The notes: generated by a model not told the origin, from the sequence alone. Numbered from the stretch's first letter, positions 49,925-58,578 are shown. The stretch: 64,000 bases of DNA from Propionicimonas sp. (GCA_013791955.1 VMSW01000008.1:124001-188000); one strand, 5' to 3'. Translations and numbers: made by a program.

Positions 49925-52396
49925 TCAGGAGATCTTCTTGCTGGCCTGCTTGGTCGCGGTGTTGAAGCCGGTCCGCTTGGCCGTCACCTTGATGGTGATG
50001 GTCTTGCCTTTATCGGACTTGGTCAGCTTGTAGGTGGTCTTGGTGGCGCCCTTGATGACGGTGCTGCCGCGGTACCACTGGTAGCTGAGCTTCGGCTCGG
50101 GGGCCCACGTGCCAGCCTTGACCGTGAGGGTCTTGCCCACCTTGGCCGTGCCGGAGATAGTCGGGGCTGGCGCGGAGGTCCAGTTGAGTTTGGCGATCTT
50201 CGCAGTAGCCGCCGACGTGCGGGTCACCTTGGCGTAGGCGCCGCCAGCGTTACTCACCTTGACCACGATGACGTGCCCGGCCTCGCTGAGCTGCACCTTG
50301 TAGGTGGCGGCAGTGGCGCCCTTGATGGCGGTGTTGTCGCGGTACCACTGGTAGCTGAAGCCGACAGGTGCTGGCGTCCAGGAGCCGGGCTTGGCGGTGA
50401 GCGTCTGACCGACGGCCACCTTGCCAGCGATGGTCGGGTTCGGGGCGCCGGTGATCTTGCCCTGTTTGACTGCGGCAGTAGCCGATGAAGCCCTTGCAGC
50501 CGAGAAGTAGCCATCCTTGGTGCCGGTGACCTTGACCTGCATCGTGGCCCGGTAGTCGGCGGCCTGCAGTCGGTAGCTGGCGCCCGTGGCGCCCTTGATT
50601 GAGGCACCGTTGCGGTACCACTGGTAACTGAGCGCGACCGGAGCTGGAGCCCAGGAGCCGGCGATAGCGGTGAGGACCTTGCCGGCCTCGGCGCTGCCGC
50701 TGATCTTCGGGACGGGGACGACAGTCAGGGTGGCTGGAGTTACCGCAGCAGTGACCGCTGAGATGCGCGTGATCGAGGTGTAGCCAGCTTTGGTGCCAGT
50801 GGTGGCCACCTTGATCGCCTGCCTGGCATCAGCCGGCTGCAGGGTGTAGGACCTACCGGTCGCGCCAGCGATCGGGTTGGCGCCCCGATACCACTGGTAG
50901 GAGACCTCCACCGCCCCCGGACCCCAGACGCCAGGTGCCGCAGTGAGGGCCTTGCCGACCGTGGTGGTGCCAGCCAGCGTTGGAACCGGCGCTGCGGTAA
51001 GCAGCATGAACAGCTTTGACCAGGTCTTGGCGTCGGCAGCCCCGGTGGCGGTGATCCCAGTGCTGTTCTGGAAGGCAACCACTGAAGTGGCCGTGGTCGA
51101 ATCCAGAGTCGCACCGGCTTCGGTGCGGTATCCGCCGAAGGAGAGCAGCGTCTTGAGCGCGCTCACTCGCCCGCCGGTGGCGCCCTTCTTCAGAGTCGTC
51201 ATCAACGCGGTCAAAGTGAGCGGACCGGCTTCGCCGTCCGCAGTCAGCTTCTTGGCCTTCTGGAACTTTTTCACCGCGGTGACGGTCGCGGAGTTGTAGG
51301 TGCCGCTGGGGCCTACTGAATACCCGCTGGCGGTCAGCAGGTGCTGCAATGCGGCCACTTTGGCACCAGTGGCGCCGTAGGAAAGCACAACGCTGAGCGG
51401 GGCCACGTCATATTGAGTGAGGTCGTAGGTGGCGATCACCGCCCGCACCGCCCTGGCGTAGGCGGAAGGGTTGGTGGGGTGCTCGGCTTTGGCGACGGCA
51501 TCGACGAAGCTCGAAACGTTGTTCATCGCCTTGCGGGCGGCAACGTATTCCTTGCCCTCAGCGACGATCGCGGCGTGGCCAAGGACCGAATCGCCGGTGG
51601 AGCTGAACTTGCTGTACTTGGTGGTCTTGCCGCTAGCGGTGACCGAATAGCAGCCAGCCTGGTAGGTGTTCGCGGCCGAAGCCGAGGTGACACCGGCGTC
51701 GCCGACGAAGTTCAGCTTCGAGTAGCGCCGCAGCCCGGCGTAGTAGGAGCGGGACTTCCAGTAGGACAAGGTGCTCTTGACCACGCCGTACTTGCGTCCC
51801 TTTGCCTCGATGATCTGCCAGTCGCCGTTGGATAGCTTCTTGGTGAGCACCGCGACATGGCCGATGCCGTTGGCGCGGGCCGGGTTGTTGCGCAGGAACA
51901 CCAGATCGCCGGTCTTCGGGCTGCCGGAGACTTTGGTGGTCACGTTGTATTGGGACGCGGCCAGATCGGTAATCGGGTTGCCGGAACGACCGTAGGTCCA
52001 CTGCACCAACTCGGAGCAGTCGAAGGCTTTGGGGTTGTTGTTGTCGAGGGAAGCTTCGGCGCCGAGGACGTAAGCCTTGCCGACCTGGGCCGTGGTGAGA
52101 GTGACGTACTGGGGCGAAGACAGCTTGGCGGTGCAGCGGGTGCTGAACAGGTTCTTGGCCGAGGTGGCGAGTTTGGCGGTGCCGTAGTCGGTGTTGACGG
52201 CGGCTTGGGCGATCGAGACCGAAGCTGGCACGCCGTACTGCCGTTGAGCGGCCTGGGACGAGCTGATCAGGCTAGTCACGAAGGCCTTCTTGGCGGTGGC
52301 CGTGGCCGCGGCTGCGTTCGGGGCGCCCGCCAGCGACAACCCAAAGAGCATGGCGATGCCGATGAGGCTGGAAAGTGGACGCAGTACCCGTTTCAC
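49925..52396 (-). CDS. Secreted cell-wall protein: NlpC/P60 nested in glucosaminidase-like fold, peptidoglycan-binding and Ig-like repeats
   Basis: An 823-residue exported protein: signal peptide 1-31; first half of a glucosaminidase-like domain (37-90, FVTSLISSSQAAQRQYGVPASVSIAQAA); an NlpC/P60 domain (about 103-225) with Cys127 (FDCSEL) and His180 (GIGHVAV); what looks like the second glucosaminidase half (240-330, KYSKFSSTGDSVLGHAAIV ... ATYDLTQYDV); two PG_binding_1 domains (336-400, 402-465); and four Ig-like repeats each with SYQWYRG/N. The glucosaminidase Glu is replaced (AVNTDYG where AILESGWG is usual), so only the Cys-peptidase half should be active. GTG start; no Shine-Dalgarno. 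Confidence 0.85.
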   Translation of the reverse strand: MKRVLRPLSSLIGIAMLFGLSLAGAPNAAAATATAKKAFVTSLISSSQAAQRQYGVPASVSIAQAAVNTDYGTAKLATSAKNLFSTRCTAKLSSPQYVTLTTAQVGKAYVLGAEASLDNNNPKAFDCSELVQWTYGRSGNPITDLAASQYNVTTKVSGSPKTGDLVFLRNNPARANGIGHVAVLTKKLSNGDWQIIEAKGRKYGVVKSTLSYWKSRSYYAGLRRYSKLNFVGDAGVTSASAANTYQAGCYSVTASGKTTKYSKFSSTGDSVLGHAAIVAEGKEYVAARKAMNNVSSFVDAVAKAEHPTNPSAYARAVRAVIATYDLTQYDVAPLSVVLSYGATGAKVAALQHLLTASGYSVGPSGTYNSATVTAVKKFQKAKKLTADGEAGPLTLTALMTTLKKGATGGRVSALKTLLSFGGYRTEAGATLDSTTATSVVAFQNSTGITATGAADAKTWSKLFMLLTAAPVPTLAGTTTVGKALTAAPGVWGPGAVEVSYQWYRGANPIAGATGRSYTLQPADARQAIKVATTGTKAGYTSITRISAVTAAVTPATLTVVPVPKISGSAEAGKVLTAIAGSWAPAPVALSYQWYRNGASIKGATGASYRLQAADYRATMQVKVTGTKDGYFSAARASSATAAVKQGKITGAPNPTIAGKVAVGQTLTAKPGSWTPAPVGFSYQWYRDNTAIKGATAATYKVQLSEAGHVIVVKVSNAGGAYAKVTRTSAATAKIAKLNWTSAPAPTISGTAKVGKTLTVKAGTWAPEPKLSYQWYRGSTVIKGATKTTYKLTKSDKGKTITIKVTAKRTGFNTATKQASKKIS

Positions 52397-52431
52397 AAGG
52401 TGATTTACGAACAGGTTGGTCTTAGGTCACA

Positions 52432-52507
52432 AGTCCCCCTTCGGGGGGACTGCCCTTATCCTCAAGATGCGACTTTCGCTGACTAGGGGTTTTACCGAGA
52501 AGTCAGC
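52432..52507 (-). promoter_or_regulatory. Structured leader of the cell-wall hydrolase gene
   Basis: In the 150 bp between cysE and the hydrolase start two stems can form: GCTGACT/AGTCAGC (52478-52507) and AGTCCCCC/GGGGGACT (52432-52451, a UUCG tetraloop on the plus strand). I find no c-di-AMP riboswitch core, though such genes often carry one. Confidence 0.35.
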
Positions 52508-52549
52508 TAGACGTGTCGTTCAGGGTTTTGGGCCCCGATGGTGGGGTGT

Positions 52550-53326
52550 TCAGAGTGGGTCGTTGTCCAGTTCCATCGCCGGCAGGCCATGAATCGGGTA
52601 GCTCACCGGACGGGCCGGCACCCCGGCAACGGTGGTAAATGGAGCCACGTCTTCCAACACCACCGACCCGGCGCCGATCTTGGCGCCTTCGCCAACGCGG
52701 ATGTTGCCCAGCACCTTGGCACCAGCCCCGATCATCACTCCCCGGCCGATCTTGGGGTGTCGATCGCCACCCACTTTGCCGGTGCCACCGAGGGTGACTT
52801 CGTGCAGCATCGAGAAGTCGTCTTCGACCACGGCGGTCTCGCCGATCACCACTGAGGTGGCGTGGTCGAACATGATCCCTTTGCCAATGCGGGCACCGGG
52901 ATGGATGTCGACGGCGAACACCTCAGAGATGCGGCTTTGCAGGTACATGGCCAGCGCCGGGCGCTCATGCGTCCAGTAGTAATGGGCCACCCGATAGGAC
53001 TGCAGAGCGTGGAAGCCCTTGAAATAGAGCAGTGGCTGGGAGTAACCGCGGGTGGCCGGGTCACGGCTGAGCACCGCGCGCAAGTCTTCGCGAACGGCCG
53101 CACCGATGCCGGGATCGTCGTCGAACGCCTGTTGGATCAGTTCGCGCAAGGTGAGGGAGGTGATGGTCTCGCTGCCCAGCTTTGCGGCCAGGATGAAGGA
53201 GAGGGAGTCCTCCAGGCGGCTGTGGGAGAGCACCGTGGTGTGCAGGAAGCTGGCCAGGGACGGTTCGCCCTTGGCTTCGGTTTCGACCTCTACCCGGACT
53301 CGCGCCCAAATCTCATCGCGGGTCAT
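52550..53326 (-). CDS. cysE: Serine O-acetyltransferase
   Basis: A 258-residue acetyltransferase making O-acetylserine for cysteine synthesis. N-terminal helical domain, then a left-handed beta helix of hexapeptides: VDIHPGARIGKGIMFDHATSVVIGE, MLHEVTLGGTGKVGGDRHPKIG (catalytic His and acetyl-CoA site) and GAGAKVLGNI. ATG 53326 has AGGTGA upstream; GTG 53335 is the alternative. cysK is not adjacent. The unusual leader (53328-53657) suggests cysteine-responsive control. Confidence 0.95.
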   Translation of the reverse strand: MTRDEIWARVRVEVETEAKGEPSLASFLHTTVLSHSRLEDSLSFILAAKLGSETITSLTLRELIQQAFDDDPGIGAAVREDLRAVLSRDPATRGYSQPLLYFKGFHALQSYRVAHYYWTHERPALAMYLQSRISEVFAVDIHPGARIGKGIMFDHATSVVIGETAVVEDDFSMLHEVTLGGTGKVGGDRHPKIGRGVMIGAGAKVLGNIRVGEGAKIGAGSVVLEDVAPFTTVAGVPARPVSYPIHGLPAMELDNDPL

Positions 53327-53327
53327 T

Positions 53328-53531
53328 TCACTCACCTGTGCCCATCCTCGGTTGGAATGCTGGCCTTCGCCACCAGCTTGTCGTGCCGCTCGCCACTCCG
53401 GGGTGCCGAACTGAGCTAGCGAACCGGTGCCGACGGCCGCCAGCATTCAGCAACAACACCGTTGCACCCGGCCTGATTCCACCGCCGAGTTCGAGATCGT
53501 TACCTGGGCTGGGAAAATTGATGTCTTTCAT
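53328..53531 (-). CDS. 67-codon ORF coupled to cysE, doubtful protein
   Basis: ATG 53531 has GAGGAAC 5-11 nt upstream and the stop lies one base before the cysE start, the geometry of translational coupling. The peptide (MKDINFPSPGNDLELGGG then an Arg/Ser-rich tail) has no family resemblance and is compositionally poor, so it may be a leader ORF or a remnant of a lost gene. Confidence 0.35.
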   Translation of the reverse strand: MKDINFPSPGNDLELGGGIRPGATVLLLNAGGRRHRFASSVRHPGVASGTTSWWRRPAFQPRMGTGE

Positions 53532-53636
53532 GAGAGTTCCTCGTGATGTTGGGAAGCGTTGTCTGGTGGCCATCAGCGCTCGCGGACGGGCCTGGGCTGG
53601 TTCGGCAGCAGCAGTTGCGGGTTAGTAGACCGATGC

Positions 53637-53657
53637 TCAGCCGCGACAACAACACAT
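53637..53657 (-). CDS. Tri-cysteine leader peptide MCCCRG before cysE
   Basis: On the minus strand ATG TGT TGT TGT CGC GGC TGA encodes MCCCRG. A second run of three Cys codons (TGC x3, 53613-53605) follows 24 bases after the first ORF's stop, in another frame that can begin at GTG 53655 (VLLSRLSIGLLTRNCCCR...). Cysteine-rich upstream ORFs are known attenuators of cysteine/sulfur genes in mycobacteria; position about 310 nt before cysE fits. No Shine-Dalgarno, so leaderless translation would be needed. Confidence 0.55.
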   Translation of the reverse strand: MCCCRG

Positions 53658-53755
53658 CAGCGCGCACGCAAGGCTCAGCGATTGAGCGAGCCCGGGGCTG
53701 ATCTGCATGGATTAAGGCTAGCAGGCAGGAAGTTGGGCTTGGCAGGCCGAATCGG

Positions 53756-54646
53756 TCAGCGGAGTTGCCTACCAATCTCGGTCAGGGCGTCGGCGACCAG
53801 GCGGACGGCGGCGCGTTCGGTGCGATCAGGGCGGGAGATGGCCACAATCCGGCGGGTGGCGCGAACCCCGGCCAGCGGCCTGATCACCACGTCCGGGCGG
53901 GGTCTGGTGGTGAACCGAGGCAGTAGGCCGCAGCCGAGCCCCTGGGCGACCAGCGCTTCGACCAGGCGATTGTCTTTGACCCGCTGGACGATGTTCAGAC
54001 TCGCGCCACTGCGGTTCTCGATAGCCACTCGCACCGTGTCGAACGGGAAGCCGATCGGCACCCCGATCCAGTCCTCCCCGGCCAGGTCCTCGGGGTTGAT
54101 GTGTTCACGGGTGGTCAGGCGATGGTTTGCTGGCAGGGCGACGTCGAGTGGTTCGTTGGCCAGCGTGGTCGTGTCGAGCCCGGCCGTGCCGGTTGGCCGT
54201 TCGGCCAAGCTGTGCGCGATCACCAGGTCGTGATCGGCGGCGCGTCCGGCAAAGTCGGCCTCAGCAATGTCGTCATCACTGATCGTCACTTCGATCTTGG
54301 TGCCAGCCAGCCGCTTCAGTAGTGGTGGGAGCAGCGCCTCGCTGGCGCTGGGCAGCCCGCAAATGCTCACCGTGCCAGCAGGATCGCCGCGCAGGCCGTC
54401 CAGTTCGCGCTGCAGCCGCGCCAGGCTGGCCGAAACCTCCACTGCGCCGTCGGCGAGCAGGCGGCCGGCGGTGGTCAGGCGCAGACGGCGTCCGTCCGGC
54501 TCGACTAGGCGGATGCCGAAACTGCGTTCGGCTGAACGCAGTTGCTGGCTCACTGCCGAGGGGGTGCGGAACCCGGCAGCGGCCACTGCGGTGATGGTGC
54601 CGCGGTCGCGGAGTTCCCGGAGTAGCTCCAGATGCCCGATGTCCAT
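53756..54646 (-). CDS. LysR-family transcriptional regulator
   Basis: A 296-residue LTTR with N-terminal HTH (ITAVAAAGFRTPSAVSQQLRSAERSFG) and a periplasmic-binding-like effector domain (about 90-290). Divergent from the EamA gene at 54720, its likely target; a 73-bp shared promoter holds a minus-strand -10-like TAGTTT. Next to cysE, it may sense O-acetylserine or a related metabolite, which is inference. Confidence 0.92.
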   Translation of the reverse strand: MDIGHLELLRELRDRGTITAVAAAGFRTPSAVSQQLRSAERSFGIRLVEPDGRRLRLTTAGRLLADGAVEVSASLARLQRELDGLRGDPAGTVSICGLPSASEALLPPLLKRLAGTKIEVTISDDDIAEADFAGRAADHDLVIAHSLAERPTGTAGLDTTTLANEPLDVALPANHRLTTREHINPEDLAGEDWIGVPIGFPFDTVRVAIENRSGASLNIVQRVKDNRLVEALVAQGLGCGLLPRFTTRPRPDVVIRPLAGVRATRRIVAISRPDRTERAAVRLVADALTEIGRQLR

Positions 54647-54719
54647 GAAGGCAGCCTAAACTAATGTTGCACCATCTGAGTGGTTGTGCTTCACCTATGC
54701 CGGCCGAGACGATGGAGCC

Positions 54720-55646
54720 ATGCCCGTCCGTCACCGCCTGCTGGCCATCGCCGTCGCGGTGATCTGGGGTATCAACTTCCTGGCGATCCACCTCTCGCTG
54801 GCTGCCTTTCCACCGTTCTTTCTAGTGGCGCTCAGGTTTGCCCTGATCGCGCTGCCCACGCTGATGTTTGTGCCGCGCCCGGACGTGCCGCTGCGCTGGC
54901 TGGTCGGCTACGGCCTCGGCTTTGGCGTGGCCCAGTTCACCTTCTTGTATTGGGGCATGGCCGCCGGTATGCCCACCGGGTTGGCTTCGTTGGTGCTGCA
55001 ATCCTCGGCGCCGTTCACTCTCGTGCTCGGTGTGCTGCTCCTGGGTGAGCGGGTGCGAACGCGGCAGTGGATCGGAATCGCGGTGGCGGTGGCCGGCATG
55101 GCGCTGGTCGGCTGGTCGCGGGCGCAAGCTGCGGCCCTGCTGCCGTTCCTGCTGGTGTTGGCCGGGGCGTTGGGCTGGGCCTTCGGCAACCTGTCGTCCA
55201 GGCTGGCCAAGCCAACCAATCCGCTGCACCTGACCCTGTGGATGTCAGTGGTGGTGCCGGTGCCGATGCTGGCGCTCTCGCTGGTCTTCGAGGGGCCCGA
55301 CCAGATCGCGACCGCGGTTGCCGGATCGCTCAGTGCGGACGCGCTACCCGCTTGGGGTGGCCTGCTCTACACCTGCCTGATTGCCACCGTCGTCGGCTCG
55401 GGGCTGTGGACTTGGCTGCTGTCGCGGCATCCGGCTGGCGTAGTGGCGCCGTTCTCGATGTTGGTGCCGGTGGCCGGCATAATCACCGCCGCGCTGGTGC
55501 TAGGTGAGTGGCCGACCTGGTTGGAGCTGGTTGGTGGGGTGGTGGTGGTCGCCGGGGTGCTGGTGGGTGCGCGGCGGCCGAAAGTGCTAGAGCCCGAGGT
55601 GTCCGTCGGCCAGCCCCGTCCGGTGTTGGTGGCGACTCAGGACTGA
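54720..55646 (+). CDS. EamA-family exporter
   Basis: A 308-residue protein with ten TM helices in two EamA repeats (VAVIWGINFLAIHLSLAAFPP; GALGWAFGNLSSRLAK). The LysR/EamA pairing beside cysE recalls O-acetylserine/cysteine exporters, but substrate specificity cannot be read from sequence. ATG 54720 follows GGAG. Its 3' end overlaps the convergent gene by 10 bp. Confidence 0.88.
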   Translation: MPVRHRLLAIAVAVIWGINFLAIHLSLAAFPPFFLVALRFALIALPTLMFVPRPDVPLRWLVGYGLGFGVAQFTFLYWGMAAGMPTGLASLVLQSSAPFTLVLGVLLLGERVRTRQWIGIAVAVAGMALVGWSRAQAAALLPFLLVLAGALGWAFGNLSSRLAKPTNPLHLTLWMSVVVPVPMLALSLVFEGPDQIATAVAGSLSADALPAWGGLLYTCLIATVVGSGLWTWLLSRHPAGVVAPFSMLVPVAGIITAALVLGEWPTWLELVGGVVVVAGVLVGARRPKVLEPEVSVGQPRPVLVATQD

Positions 55647-56041
55647 TCTGGGTGTGGTTCCTCGCCCTTGCGCAGTTCGTCTTCGCGCTGCTTGAGGTCT
55701 TCTTCCCACTTCTGCAGCAGGCGTTCGTGCTCGGAGCTCTGCTTGATCGAAGCCAGGAACTCGGGGTTGTCATCGGGGGCCCGCATCGATGCTGGCGGGC
55801 GCTCATATTGCGGCAGTCCCGCCCCGCGGGAGGCCGACCAAGGTGCGCTGGGCTGGGAGTTTCGACGCGGACGTCCAGCTATCAGCCAGGCAATCGGTCC
55901 GACGATCGGCACGACGACGATGAGCATCATCCACAGCCACTTGGGCAGATTTCGGACCGAGTTTTGCGGCGTCTGCACGGCGTCGATCAGACACACGACG
56001 AGCAGCACCAACTCGATGACGATCGGCAAAATCCGCAGCAT
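55637..56041 (-). CDS. PLDc_N-type small membrane protein
   Basis: A 134-residue protein with two TM helices (IVIELVLLVVCLIDAV; LWMMLIVVVPIVGPIAWLIAG), the PLDc_N pattern, then a charged coiled C-terminus (EHERLLQKWEEDLKQREDELRKGEE). ATG 56041 has GGAGGTTGGA immediately upstream and is preferred to the first frame ATG at 56086. Function unknown. Confidence 0.85.
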   Translation of the reverse strand: MLRILPIVIELVLLVVCLIDAVQTPQNSVRNLPKWLWMMLIVVVPIVGPIAWLIAGRPRRNSQPSAPWSASRGAGLPQYERPPASMRAPDDNPEFLASIKQSSEHERLLQKWEEDLKQREDELRKGEEPHPDQS

Positions 56042-56118
56042 TCCAACCTCCGGTTCGGACACCTCCACGATACGGCCTGCGGGCACCGGTCGGCTCGTTG
56101 GCGGGCCACCGCCGCCAG

Positions 56119-56835
56119 TTAGGCTGCGATGGGAGGAGCCTGTAGTTGGGCCGAGAACGCTTGGGCGAGCAGCCGTCCGGTGCGAGACAGCTCGGAGTCG
56201 AGGCGCTGCATTGACCGGCGCATTTCACGTGCGTCGTGGCCGCGAAGCTCGGCCCAGCGTCCCATCAGGTCTGGCGAGGCCTCGGGGTGGAACTGGACGC
56301 CGACGGCCGAGCCGACCCGGAAGGCCTGGTTGCGGTACAGCTGGCTGCTGCCCAGGAGCGTGGCCTGGGGTGGTAATTCGGTCACCACATCGGCGTGGGA
56401 TTCGGCGACCACTGATGACCCGTTAACGGCCAGTCGCTGCAATAGCGGGTCGGTGCGGGCGGCGCCGGTCCAGTAGACCTCGCAGGCGCCATGCTCGCCG
56501 CCGCGGGGCTCGGCCACCCGCACCTGGCCGCCGAAGGCTTCAGCCAACAGTTGGTGGCCAAGGCAAATGCCGAGGGTCGGTACGTCTGAGTCCACAAGCT
56601 CGATCATGAGCTGTTTGAGCGGCTCGATCCACGAATGGCGAGCGCCGTCGTGGGCGCTCATGGTGCCGCCGAGGATCACCACACCATCACCAAGGGTCGC
56701 AGCGGCTGGCACTCCGCGCTGCCACACCGGGACGGCGCGCACCAGTAGCCGGTTGGCGCTCAGCCAGGGGCCGAAGCGGTCCACCGGCACTTCTGGGTCG
56801 AGCTGAAGGATCGTCGCTCGGGCGGGGGTCGCCAT
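56119..56835 (-). CDS. Class I glutamine amidotransferase-like protein
   Basis: A 238-residue stand-alone GATase: nucleophile Cys91 in GICLGHQLLAEAFGG, His183 and Glu185 in GVQFHPEAS. Resembles GMP-synthase-like amidotransferases of the PuuD/GuaA group, often acting as gamma-glutamyl hydrolases. ATG 56835 chosen because similarity begins there; the frame upstream to 57003 runs into the divergent promoter region. Confidence 0.85.
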   Translation of the reverse strand: MATPARATILQLDPEVPVDRFGPWLSANRLLVRAVPVWQRGVPAAATLGDGVVILGGTMSAHDGARHSWIEPLKQLMIELVDSDVPTLGICLGHQLLAEAFGGQVRVAEPRGGEHGACEVYWTGAARTDPLLQRLAVNGSSVVAESHADVVTELPPQATLLGSSQLYRNQAFRVGSAVGVQFHPEASPDLMGRWAELRGHDAREMRRSMQRLDSELSRTGRLLAQAFSAQLQAPPIAA

Positions 56836-56957
56836 GGCAAACACAGTAGAAAACCAATCTGACAGGGGTGTTACGGACGTGCGGCCGGGGCGAGACGGTT
56901 TTCGCGCGGTCTGCACTGGCCCAGGTGGGGGCGTGCTGGGTGAGCTGATTCGGAATC

Positions 56958-57004
56958 CTCGGTGGCGGGAATAACCCACCCACCGAGATGGTTGAGAGAT
57001 CAAC
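56958..57004. promoter_or_regulatory. Stem and short palindrome before the nitroreductase gene
   Basis: CTCGGTGG (56958-56965) pairs with CCACCGAG (56980-56987) enclosing GGG/CCC, followed by GTTGA-GAGA-TCAAC (56991-57004) just before the AAAGAG ribosome site. Either could be an operator. Confidence 0.3.
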
Positions 57005-57028
57005 TACCTCGATTAGAAAGAGCTGACG

Positions 57029-57628
57029 ATGACGAACCAGGTTGACCAGGCGAGCGTGACCGCCACGGACATCTTCACCGACCGGCACACCGCCTACGGT
57101 TTTGACGGCGCTCCGGTTTCCGATGCGGAGCTGGCCAGGATCTACGAACTGGCGAAGTTCACCCCCACCGCCATGAACGGTCAGCCGCTGCGCGTGGTCT
57201 TCGTCCGCTCTGAGGCTGGCAAGCAGCGGTTGGTGCCGCTGTTGGCCGAGGGCAATCAGGCTAAGTCGCTTTCGGCCCCGGTGGTCGCGATTCTGGCCGC
57301 CGACACTGAGTTTCATCTGAACCTGCCGGTGACCAACCCGCAGATGGCCGGTGCCAAGGAATGGCTGGACGGCGATCCCGATACTCGCGCGGTAATCGCG
57401 GCGAACAACGCCTGGCTCCAGGCTGGCGGGTTCATTCTCGCCGTCCGGGCTGCCGGGCTGGATGCTGGCCCGATGACCGGCTTCGACAACGCCGGGGTGG
57501 ATGCTGAGTTCTTCGACGGCACCGCGCTGCGCTCCATCATGGTCGTCAACATCGGCCACGTGGCTGATGGCGGCAACTTCCCGCGCAACCCGCGCCTGGG
57601 CTTCGATCAGGCCGTGACCCTGCTCTAG
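57029..57628 (+). CDS. Nitroreductase-family protein (malonic semialdehyde reductase/RutE-like)
   Basis: A 199-residue FMN-dependent oxidoreductase: FTDRHTAYGFDGAPVSDAEL, FTPTAMNGQPLRVVFV, GLDAGPMTGFDNAGVDAEFF and VNIGHVADGGNFPRNPRL match the RutE/HadB group, which reduces malonic semialdehyde. No rut genes are near. The TAG stop shares CTAG with the stop of the convergent lipase gene. Confidence 0.88.
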   Translation: MTNQVDQASVTATDIFTDRHTAYGFDGAPVSDAELARIYELAKFTPTAMNGQPLRVVFVRSEAGKQRLVPLLAEGNQAKSLSAPVVAILAADTEFHLNLPVTNPQMAGAKEWLDGDPDTRAVIAANNAWLQAGGFILAVRAAGLDAGPMTGFDNAGVDAEFFDGTALRSIMVVNIGHVADGGNFPRNPRLGFDQAVTLL

Positions 57629-58299
57629 TCGAGCGCGTCGATCTCGGCGCGCACCGCGGCCAGCGCCGCTGGGTGGCCGACCAGCCGAAAGTGCCCAGCA
57701 ATGGGCAGCGTCACGTTCTTGGCGCCGGCCAGGTGGCTGCCTTCGGGCACATGCTCGTCGTAGCGCACCGAGATCGACGTGATGCGGTCGTGCACGCCGG
57801 TCTGCCGACTGAGGGTTTGGACCAACTGATCTGCCGGAGTTAGCGGACGGACGCTGGGCAGCGGCAGCAGGTGGCCACGCGATGACCCGTGGAATGGGGT
57901 GCAGAGCGTGATCAGGTGGCTGATGCGTCCTTCGGTATCGCGCAGCAGGGCGAGCTTGCCGATTAGGCCGCCCTTGCTGTGCCCGACCAGTACCACGCCG
58001 CTGAGCTGATGGCGGCGCAGGTAGCTCAGCAGCAGCGCGGCACCGGCTTGAAGCGGGCGCCGGTTGTAGCCGAGTTCGGTGATCACGTGCACCGGGTGGC
58101 CGGCATTGTGGAGGCCCTGGATCAGCGGCCGGGTGAACTTCCAGTTCTCGTAGACCCCCGGCAGCACCACCACCGGCCGTTTGCTGCCGGCGGCATAGGG
58201 CTGCGGGTCGCCGGGGGCACCGATCGTCGCCAGCCAGGCCAAACCAGCCCAGGCGTAATCGGCCGCCCACCACAGCGCCTTTTGTCCGGTTGAAGCCAC
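57625..58299 (-). CDS. Alpha/beta hydrolase (lipase-like)
   Basis: A 224-residue hydrolase with nucleophile Ser108 in VLVGHSKGG, a likely Asp in VRYDEHVPEG and His in AGHFRLVGHP. Compact lid-less lipase/esterase; substrate unknown. Start ATG 58299. Confidence 0.87.
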   Translation of the reverse strand: MASTGQKALWWAADYAWAGLAWLATIGAPGDPQPYAAGSKRPVVVLPGVYENWKFTRPLIQGLHNAGHPVHVITELGYNRRPLQAGAALLLSYLRRHQLSGVVLVGHSKGGLIGKLALLRDTEGRISHLITLCTPFHGSSRGHLLPLPSVRPLTPADQLVQTLSRQTGVHDRITSISVRYDEHVPEGSHLAGAKNVTLPIAGHFRLVGHPAALAAVRAEIDALD

Positions 58300-58351
58300 C
58301 CCTGGAGCCTATTTCAGCGTCCCGAGCCGTCACCAGTTCTCCGAGCCCGCC

Positions 58352-58535
58352 AGTCAGTTCCCTGAGCTTGTCGAAGGGTCGGCCAACTGGGGCTTCGACG
58401 GGCTCAGCCAACTGGTGGTCAGTTCCCTGAGCCTGTCGAAGGGTCAGCCAACTGGGGCTTCGACGGGCTCAGCCAACTGGGGCTTCGACGGGCTCAGCCA
58501 GCTGGTGGTCAGTTCCCTGAGCTTGTCGAAGGGTC
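58352..58535. repeat. Array of six alternating TTCGACAGGCTCAGG-family units
   Basis: AGTTCCCTGAGCYTGTCGAAGGGTC occurs three times (near 58356, 58420, 58511) and GGCTTCGACGGGCTCAGCCA three times in the opposite sense (near 58391, 58457, 58481). The alternating layout resembles a BIME. It ends about 44 bp before the M50 gene start. Confidence 0.85.
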
Positions 58536-58578
58536 GTCCGCCGTCCCCCCGCACAGCCGCACCCGGCAGACTAGGCGC

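Noticed and set aside
52397-52549. c-di-AMP (ydaO) riboswitch before the cell-wall hydrolase
   Set aside because: Expected from gene context, but the conserved core could not be found; only two simple stems are visible.
58352-58535. CRISPR array
   Set aside because: Units alternate in orientation, have no uniform unique spacers and match dispersed repeats elsewhere; no cas genes are present.
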